Positions 5,502 to 10,132 of a DNA stretch of 10,132 nt are shown here, piece after piece. Origin of the DNA: Firmicutes bacterium UBA3932 (GTDB taxonomy: Bacteria; Bacillota; Clostridia; Peptostreptococcales; Anaerovoracaceae); the NCBI GenBank assembly GCA_002385825.1, contig DGEG01000123.1, positions 10,376 through 20,507 of the forward strand, written 5' to 3'. The notes beneath the pieces were generated by a model. That model ran no database searches, was not told the DNA's origin, and saw nothing but the letters and a program-made list of their open reading frames with translations. The translations under genes were made by a program, and so were the position numbers. The first letter of the stretch is position 1, and every line of letters begins with the position of its first letter.

Positions 5502-8048
5502 CTAATCAAAGGACAGCTCGGTTCTCCCGATAATATCGTTCTGTAGAGCCCTGCTTAATTCCACAAAATATGCGCTGTAACCGGCCACCCTCACCATCAA
5601 GCCTTTATATTTTTCCGGATGAGCCTGCGCGTCTAAAAGCGTCTCCCGGCTGACAATAGTAAACTGGCTGTGCATTCCCTTTCGCGAAAAATAAGTGTCA
5701 ATCAGGTGAATCAGGTTATCGCGGCCCGTTTCCCCAGTTAGGCAGTTCGGGGCAAACTTCCAGTTGAGCAGGGTGCCGTTACCGGCCCTGGCATGGTCAA
5801 GCTTAGTTACTGATTTGGCTATAGCGGTGGGACCTTTTGTATCGTGGGAACCGGCAGCGGTATGAACCGCTCCCAGGCAATCCGATATAGGCTCGAAGGC
5901 TTTGCGGCCATCAACAGAGGCCCACTGCATCAGGCCAAATCCCACATTTATTGCTACCGAATATACACCCGGCGCAAATACTCCCCCATGAGCATTTTGT
6001 CTCCTTTCTACGTGTTTATAGTACGTTTCGAGGCCGAACTTGGCCAGTTCATCGGCATAATCTTCGTCATTGCCATAATGGTATACCTTATCGCTGTTTA
6101 CTAAAGCATACAAAGCGTCATAGCCTTCCCAGTTGTTTTCTACAGCCTTGAGGAGTTCTGCTCCGCTAACTTTCTTTTCATCAAATACCAGTTGCTTGAT
6201 AACGGCCAGGCCGTCGGCCACAGTCCCTACTCCTACGGCCTGTGGCCCGCTGAAATTGTACCTGGCCCCCCCGGCCGTCACATCTACGCCTTTCTCAATG
6301 CAATCTTCTATCAACAAAGAGAGGTAAGGCAGTGGCTTTAGTTCCTGATGCACCAAATCTATAATATTGAGGCTGGAGATTAAACGCTCAGCCCAGTACC
6401 GCATCTGTTTGTCATAGGCCTCTAAAACCTCATCGAAAGATTTAAACTCAGCCAGGCTTCCGGTTTGAGGGCCGAGCCGCCGGCCAACGCCGCCACAGAC
6501 TTTCCAGCGCGTGCAATCAGGGCCACACCCCAGGCATCTACCATCATTAATGCTCAGCTCCAAGACTTTTGCGATACTAAAATAAGCCGCATCATGCCAG
6601 CCGTATTCCCGCCCCCAAGCATCGGGCTCGACACAACCAACTACTTGATAATCCCGGGCATCCTCAAGGGTTCTGCCATATGCCAACATACAGGGAATAG
6701 TAACTTCATCATTGAAAACTTTAGGCTCGCCGGTTGCCAATCTAATTAGATTGGTAACTTTCACCTTAAACTCCCATGGGGTATTAGAATGAAGCCTGAC
6801 TGCCAACCAGGGACAAGGCACCCTAACATGGGCATGAGCATCCAGAACCATGAAACTAAGGTCATTGGTAGCATCCTGGCCATCTTTGTCGACACCGCCT
6901 ACGGTCAAAGCGGGACCGCCTACTCCCCCATTGGCAAAAATTTCAATAGTGTCTTTGTCTCTCACCTTATTTAATTCGTAGATTTTAATAAAGAAATTTT
7001 CTATTAGCTCCTGTATGAATTCTTTAGAGGCTATTCCATTGTTAATATCATGCAGGTAATAGGGATAGAAAATTTGGTCAAACCTGCCGTATGAAATAGA
7101 GTGGCCGTTGGATTCAATCAGAATGATATTCGTTGCAATGTGGTAGAGCTGTATTGCTTCCCAGAAAGTCCTTGGGGGATTTTCTGATACCCATTCACAG
7201 TTTTCCGCTATTTGCCACAGCTCCTTTTTCCTGGTTTCATCTCGTTCTTGGGCTGCCATTTCCCGCGCCAATCGGGCATACCTTTTAATAAACTCTACAG
7301 CGGCGTCAAGGACAATTAACTGTGACTGATAAAAAACCTTTTTCTTAATGTCTGCCAGCAAGTCCGGCCTTAGAACAGATAGCTTTTTTTCAATCCGCTT
7401 CTTTAACCCCATGAAACCCTGTTCAAACAGCAAGGTATATCTGGCGCCACAATGACCGGTTCCACCGTATAAATAAGCATTTAACAAATAAACACCTTTA
7501 CCTAAATTAGAACCTTTCAATTCTTCTTCAGATAATCTACTTAACGCCTGCTCTTCGATTGTTTTTCCCCGCCAGAAAGTTTCCAACTCTAACAGGCGTC
7601 GTTCGGTTTCTGCAGAAACAGTAAACCAATCATGTGTTCTAACATCACACTTGTCAATGGTATGATTTTTTAATTCCTCGGCAATCCAACCAAAAGAGAA
7701 TTCCGGGAAAACAGGCGCCGCCTTAGCAGGACAGCTCATTTCCCCAACAATCAGCTCGTCAGGGTAAATCTGTATCGTTACATTTCTCAAAATGCTGGCA
7801 AGGGCTTCGGCACATATAATTGGCTGCGGCTTACCGGCATGCTTTTGATATGCCTCTGTCAACAAACAGGCTCTTTCAGCATCCAATGCACCGTTCATGG
7901 TTTGGCCGTAGCGTTTAAGTATTCTGTTAATCCTGGGAAACGGAGAGGGGTCTTCCACCATCGCCGAAACACCAACACCCCATTCCCTATCGTAAGGTTC
8001 AATACCGCAAGGGCCCAAATAGGAATCTGACTGTTCGGTATAAGCCAT
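5502..8048 (-). CDS. glycyl radical enzyme of the diol/glycerol dehydratase-like branch
   Basis: This is an 848-residue oxygen-sensitive enzyme of the PFL/glycyl radical superfamily. The PFL-like barrel spans roughly residues 40-700. The C-terminal glycyl radical loop is MVRVAGYSAYF with radical Gly823. The active-site thiyl is Cys472 in GCVEP, with Glu474 as the likely base. By alignment from memory to the B12-independent glycerol dehydratase of Clostridium butyricum, His199 (GGTGH), His316-Ser317 (ESNGHS) and Asp486 (GWHDAA) match its His164, His281-Ser282 and Asp447, so dehydration of a vicinal diol is chemically plausible. GCVEP and this set argue against pyruvate formate-lyase (adjacent Cys-Cys) and benzylsuccinate synthase. 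Oddities are a 4-cysteine insert at residues 503-524, loss of the family tyrosine region (GGVGGPALTVGG, 374-385), and an N-terminal extension of about 45 residues. The ATG at 8048 is chosen for its AAAGGAGG. The exact substrate is unresolved; glycerol, propanediol and dihydroxypropanesulfonate are candidates. Confidence 0.9.
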   Translation of the reverse strand: MAYTEQSDSYLGPCGIEPYDREWGVGVSAMVEDPSPFPRINRILKRYGQTMNGALDAERACLLTEAYQKHAGKPQPIICAEALASILRNVTIQIYPDELIVGEMSCPAKAAPVFPEFSFGWIAEELKNHTIDKCDVRTHDWFTVSAETERRLLELETFWRGKTIEEQALSRLSEEELKGSNLGKGVYLLNAYLYGGTGHCGARYTLLFEQGFMGLKKRIEKKLSVLRPDLLADIKKKVFYQSQLIVLDAAVEFIKRYARLAREMAAQERDETRKKELWQIAENCEWVSENPPRTFWEAIQLYHIATNIILIESNGHSISYGRFDQIFYPYYLHDINNGIASKEFIQELIENFFIKIYELNKVRDKDTIEIFANGGVGGPALTVGGVDKDGQDATNDLSFMVLDAHAHVRVPCPWLAVRLHSNTPWEFKVKVTNLIRLATGEPKVFNDEVTIPCMLAYGRTLEDARDYQVVGCVEPDAWGREYGWHDAAYFSIAKVLELSINDGRCLGCGPDCTRWKVCGGVGRRLGPQTGSLAEFKSFDEVLEAYDKQMRYWAERLISSLNIIDLVHQELKPLPYLSLLIEDCIEKGVDVTAGGARYNFSGPQAVGVGTVADGLAVIKQLVFDEKKVSGAELLKAVENNWEGYDALYALVNSDKVYHYGNDEDYADELAKFGLETYYKHVERRQNAHGGVFAPGVYSVAINVGFGLMQWASVDGRKAFEPISDCLGAVHTAAGSHDTKGPTAIAKSVTKLDHARAGNGTLLNWKFAPNCLTGETGRDNLIHLIDTYFSRKGMHSQFTIVSRETLLDAQAHPEKYKGLMVRVAGYSAYFVELSRALQNDIIGRTELSFD

Positions 8049-8053
8049 TCCTT

Positions 8054-8066
8054 CCCCTCCTCCTTT
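8054..8066 (-). promoter_or_regulatory. ribosome binding site deciding the glycyl radical enzyme start
   Basis: AAAGGAGGAGGGG (minus strand, 8066-8054) overlaps the gldA stop codon and lies about 10 bases before the ATG at 8048. An in-frame ATG at 8096 lies inside gldA without such a site, so 8048 is the supported start. Confidence 0.85.
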
Positions 8067-9168
8067 AATTAACAAGATGATCGTTACCAATGGCATCAGC
8101 CGCCAGGATAGCGCTATAAACCTTCTCAGGCGTTACCTGGAATGACGCGTTATGGATGGTTTTCCCCGCAGTACAGGCTAGCTCCGCCGCCCTTTTTATT
8201 TTTTCAGGAGCCGCCTCCCGGGTTAACCCAATTTGCCTGAGCGTTACGGGCAAACCTACAGATAGACAAAATTTCAACACTTCTTCCAGTTCTTCATTGC
8301 TTCTGTTTTCCAAAACCAACTGCACTAAAGTTGCAAAAGCCACCTTTTCCCCATGAAAAAAGGAACGCGTTTCCTCAAGGGCCTCTTCTAATCCATCGTG
8401 AATAGCATGGGCAGCGCCTAAGCCACCGCTTTCAAATCCCAAGCCGCTCAACAGAATATTGGCCTCAACAACCTTTTCCACATCTTCCGTTACCACGCCC
8501 TTTTCTACAGCAAGCTTTGCCCTGCGCCCGCAATCAAGCAATATCCTATAGCACAATCTGGCTAAATGAAGGGCAGCCTCCGTCGAATTTCCTCCTAAAA
8601 TGTTTTTGGCATAAGCCCTGGCACTATAGTCAGCCTCGAACCAGGTAGCCAAAGCATCCCCCATACCGGAAACGAACAAACGTACAGGAGCCCTGGCAAT
8701 AATCCCCGTATCAACAAGAATCAAATCGGGGTTTTTCGGAAGTATCATTAAATCACTTACCGCACCTTCCCGGGTATGGATTACCGCAAGTGCGCTGCAG
8801 GGAGCATCGGTAGAAGCAACTGTCGGCACAATAACCACGGGGAGCTTCAAGTAATAAGCGACCGCTTTCGCCGTATCAATTGCTTTTCCTCCGCCGGCAC
8901 CGATAATTAGGTTTGCTTTCATTTTTTCAGCTTGCTCTTTAATACGGTTAATTTCTTCCAAACAACATTCACCCTTTAACTGTTCAAAAACGATAAAAAT
9001 ACCTTTTTCTTCAAAGTTTTTAAGCGTATCTAGTAAAATGGACATGGCTGTCTTACCACAGATAGCCATAGCCCTGTTGCCCAGGGGCTTAACCTTTTCA
9101 CCAATTGTTTTTATTACCCCGTTGCCCTGCACATAACGGCCTGGAAAAGCAAGTATTTTAGCTGGCAT
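8065..9168 (-). CDS. gldA: glycerol dehydrogenase family (GldA)
   Basis: This is a 367-residue NAD-dependent, zinc-containing polyol dehydrogenase, the usual GldA length. GldA interconverts glycerol and dihydroxyacetone and also reduces hydroxyacetone to 1,2-propanediol. Family blocks are the N-terminal FPGRYVQGNGVI (8-19), the NAD-binding GAGGGKAIDTAKA (90-102), the substrate-site VPTVASTDAPCSALAVI (114-130) containing Asp121, and the zinc ligands Asp171 (GMGDALATWFEA), His254 (GAAHAIHDGL) and His272 (FFHGEKVAF). All key residues are present. The ATG at 9168 has AGGAGG about 11 bases upstream and lies about 47 bases after the transcription start predicted from the sigma-54 promoter. The stop is 16 bases before the glycyl radical enzyme start, so it is first in that operon. 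In context it may oxidise glycerol or reduce a ketone product of the radical enzyme. Confidence 0.93.
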   Translation of the reverse strand: MPAKILAFPGRYVQGNGVIKTIGEKVKPLGNRAMAICGKTAMSILLDTLKNFEEKGIFIVFEQLKGECCLEEINRIKEQAEKMKANLIIGAGGGKAIDTAKAVAYYLKLPVVIVPTVASTDAPCSALAVIHTREGAVSDLMILPKNPDLILVDTGIIARAPVRLFVSGMGDALATWFEADYSARAYAKNILGGNSTEAALHLARLCYRILLDCGRRAKLAVEKGVVTEDVEKVVEANILLSGLGFESGGLGAAHAIHDGLEEALEETRSFFHGEKVAFATLVQLVLENRSNEELEEVLKFCLSVGLPVTLRQIGLTREAAPEKIKRAAELACTAGKTIHNASFQVTPEKVYSAILAADAIGNDHLVN

Positions 9169-9225
9169 TAAATTAAAATCCTCCTGGATACATTATGCTG
9201 GTTAACTAATTCAAAAGTTTGATCT

Positions 9226-9242
9226 TGCAATAATTATGCCAA
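9226..9242 (-). promoter_or_regulatory. sigma-54 (-24/-12) promoter of gldA operon
   Basis: The minus strand reads TTGGCATAATTATTGCA: the -24 element TGGCAT (consensus TGGCAC) and the -12 element TTGCA, with exactly 10 bases between the GG and GC dinucleotides, the spacing sigma-54 requires. Transcription would start near 9215, 47 bases before gldA. A sigma-54 activator gene lies directly upstream, which supports the call. Confidence 0.88.
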
Positions 9243-9260
9243 TATAACAAGAATTATTTC

Positions 9261-9288
9261 AAAAAAACAGCCCTTTGCGGAAGGACTG
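9261..9288 (-). terminator. intrinsic terminator after the sigma-54 regulator gene
   Basis: On the minus strand CAGTCCTT, loop CCGCA and AAGGGCTG form an 8-bp stem with one G-U pair, followed at once by seven T (9267-9261). It lies about 180 bases after the regulator stop and just upstream of the sigma-54 promoter. It therefore insulates the gldA operon from regulator read-through. Confidence 0.9.
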
Positions 9289-9372
9289 AGCAATATTTGT
9301 CAATAGTATATAGGTTTTTAATAATGAGATTGTACTTATTTTAGGAAACTTAGATACAATTTACTATAGTAG

Positions 9373-9427
9373 TGTTTAATAATTAAGCAGTCTTTTATAA
9401 AACAAAGCCAATCCTGTTTAATTATTA
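9373..9427. promoter_or_regulatory. paired direct repeats, candidate activator binding sites
   Basis: TGTTTAATAATTA (9373-9385) and TGTTTAATTATTA (9415-9427) match at 12 of 13 positions and start 42 bp apart, four helical turns, which places them on the same DNA face. They lie about 160-210 bases upstream of the predicted gldA transcription start, the usual position of sigma-54 enhancer sites. The sequence is AT-rich, so chance is possible. Confidence 0.4.
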
Positions 9428-9468
9428 TACAGTGATAACTTATATACCGGACGGTTATTAGACGTTCA

Positions 9469-10132
9469 TTACCGCAATAGGATATCCCTCATATTAAATT
9501 TCTTGATTTTTCTATATAATGTAGCCCTAGTAATACCAAGCGCTTTAGCTGATTTTAAAATATTATTATTATAATAGCTTAGGGTGTTAATAATCGCTTT
9601 CCTTTCCAGTTCCTCCAAAGATACCACTGGAGCGGTTTTTGCTGATTTTACCATGAGCAGTTCATTGGGCAGAGTATCCAGAGTGATCTTCTCTCCTTCC
9701 AATATAACAATAATACGGGTAATTATATTTTTCAGTTCCCGAATGTTCCCCGGCCAATCATAGGAAAGAAAAATCTCTTCCACTTCCGGTGAAAGAAAAA
9801 CCTGAGAACGCCCTAGGCTTGAACATTGTCTCTTTATAAAATACCGGGCCAGTGGAAGGATATCCTCCCTCCTTTCCCTAAGCGGCGGCACCTGAATAGG
9901 CAAAATATTGAGCCGGTAAAACAGGTCGGGACGAAAAGTACCTTTTTCAATTTCGGCTTTTAACCGCTTGTTTGTTGCCGCAATTACCCGAATATCCAAC
10001 TCGATATTATGGTTACCCCCGATGCGCGTTAATTGTTTTTCCTGTAAAACCCTTAACATGTTGGCCTGCGCTTCCAGCGACATATCCCCAATTTCGTCCA
10101 GGAAAATAGTGCCGCCGTTGGCCATTTCAAAC
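9469..10132 (-). CDS. sigma-54-dependent transcriptional activator, C-terminal part
   Basis: The gene is open at the right edge; about 220 residues remain. They are the second half of an AAA+ sigma-54 activation domain and a Fis-type helix-turn-helix. Visible are Walker B (GGTIFLDEIGDM), sensor I (RVIAATN), the arginine-finger segment (FRPDLFYRLNILPI), sensor II (WPGNIRELKN) and the DNA-binding end (LKSAKALGITRATLYRKIKK). Walker A, the GAFTGA loop and the N-terminal sensory domain lie outside the window, so the inducer and sensor type are unknown. Its stop is followed by a terminator, and a sigma-54 promoter for the gldA operon lies within 250 bases. It is therefore most likely the dedicated activator of that operon. 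Confidence 0.93.
   Translation of the reverse strand, partial: FEMANGGTIFLDEIGDMSLEAQANMLRVLQEKQLTRIGGNHNIELDIRVIAATNKRLKAEIEKGTFRPDLFYRLNILPIQVPPLRERREDILPLARYFIKRQCSSLGRSQVFLSPEVEEIFLSYDWPGNIRELKNIITRIIVILEGEKITLDTLPNELLMVKSAKTAPVVSLEELERKAIINTLSYYNNNILKSAKALGITRATLYRKIKKFNMRDILLR

Noticed and set aside
5502..8048. Benzylsuccinate/alkylsuccinate synthase, suggested by length and by an aromatic degrader context
   Set aside because: GCVEP with Glu474, Asp486 and His316-Ser317 is the dehydratase-type set, and no small Bss-type subunits are encoded next to it.
8049..8096. Upstream in-frame ATG giving a 864-residue glycyl radical enzyme
   Set aside because: It lies inside gldA, has no ribosome binding site, and the added residues are only gldA and its Shine-Dalgarno read in another frame.

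Overview
The window suggests an anaerobic, spore-former-type Firmicute (Peptococcaceae / Desulfotomaculum-Pelotomaculum-like) that degrades aromatics. The reasons are strong AGGAGG ribosome binding sites, moderate GC content, oxygen-sensitive radical enzymes, a relic of a tungsten aldehyde:ferredoxin oxidoreductase, and the start of a BamA-like ring hydrolase from the anaerobic benzoyl-CoA pathway. This placement is an inference from gene content. All convincing genes lie on the minus strand, so the region is transcribed from the right edge to the left.

Right part (about 10132 to 4246). The C-terminal half of a sigma-54 enhancer-binding regulator ends at 9469 and is followed by an intrinsic terminator (9261-9288). 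A near-consensus sigma-54 promoter (9226-9242) then drives a tight cluster: gldA (glycerol dehydrogenase family), a glycyl radical enzyme (GRE) with the catalytic residues of the diol/glycerol dehydratase branch, its radical-SAM activase, a 30-residue single-helix membrane protein, and a sodium:solute symporter. This looks like one inducible catabolic unit: a substrate is imported, dehydrated or cleaved by the GRE, and its product oxidised or reduced. The GRE substrate cannot be read from the sequence. Glycerol or another vicinal diol fits the catalytic residues and GldA. A sodium symporter with a companion peptide points instead to a charged polyol derivative; dihydroxypropanesulfonate is one candidate.

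Middle part (2761 to about 960). After a 201-base gap with a possible vegetative promoter and a 9-bp inverted repeat comes an iron-type alcohol dehydrogenase. Seven bases after its stop lies the wreck of an aldehyde:ferredoxin oxidoreductase gene, with stops, frameshifts and an internal deletion whose junction carries a perfect 12-bp-arm palindrome. The pair implies an ancestral alcohol-to-acid module that lost its second step.

Left part (about 960 to 1). A good sigma-A promoter (872-900) precedes a leader of roughly 540 bases with hairpins, a perfect but apparently unused Shine-Dalgarno sequence locked in an inverted repeat, and short coding-like relics. It leads into the first 108 codons of a BamA-like 6-oxocyclohex-1-ene-1-carbonyl-CoA hydrolase that runs off the left edge.
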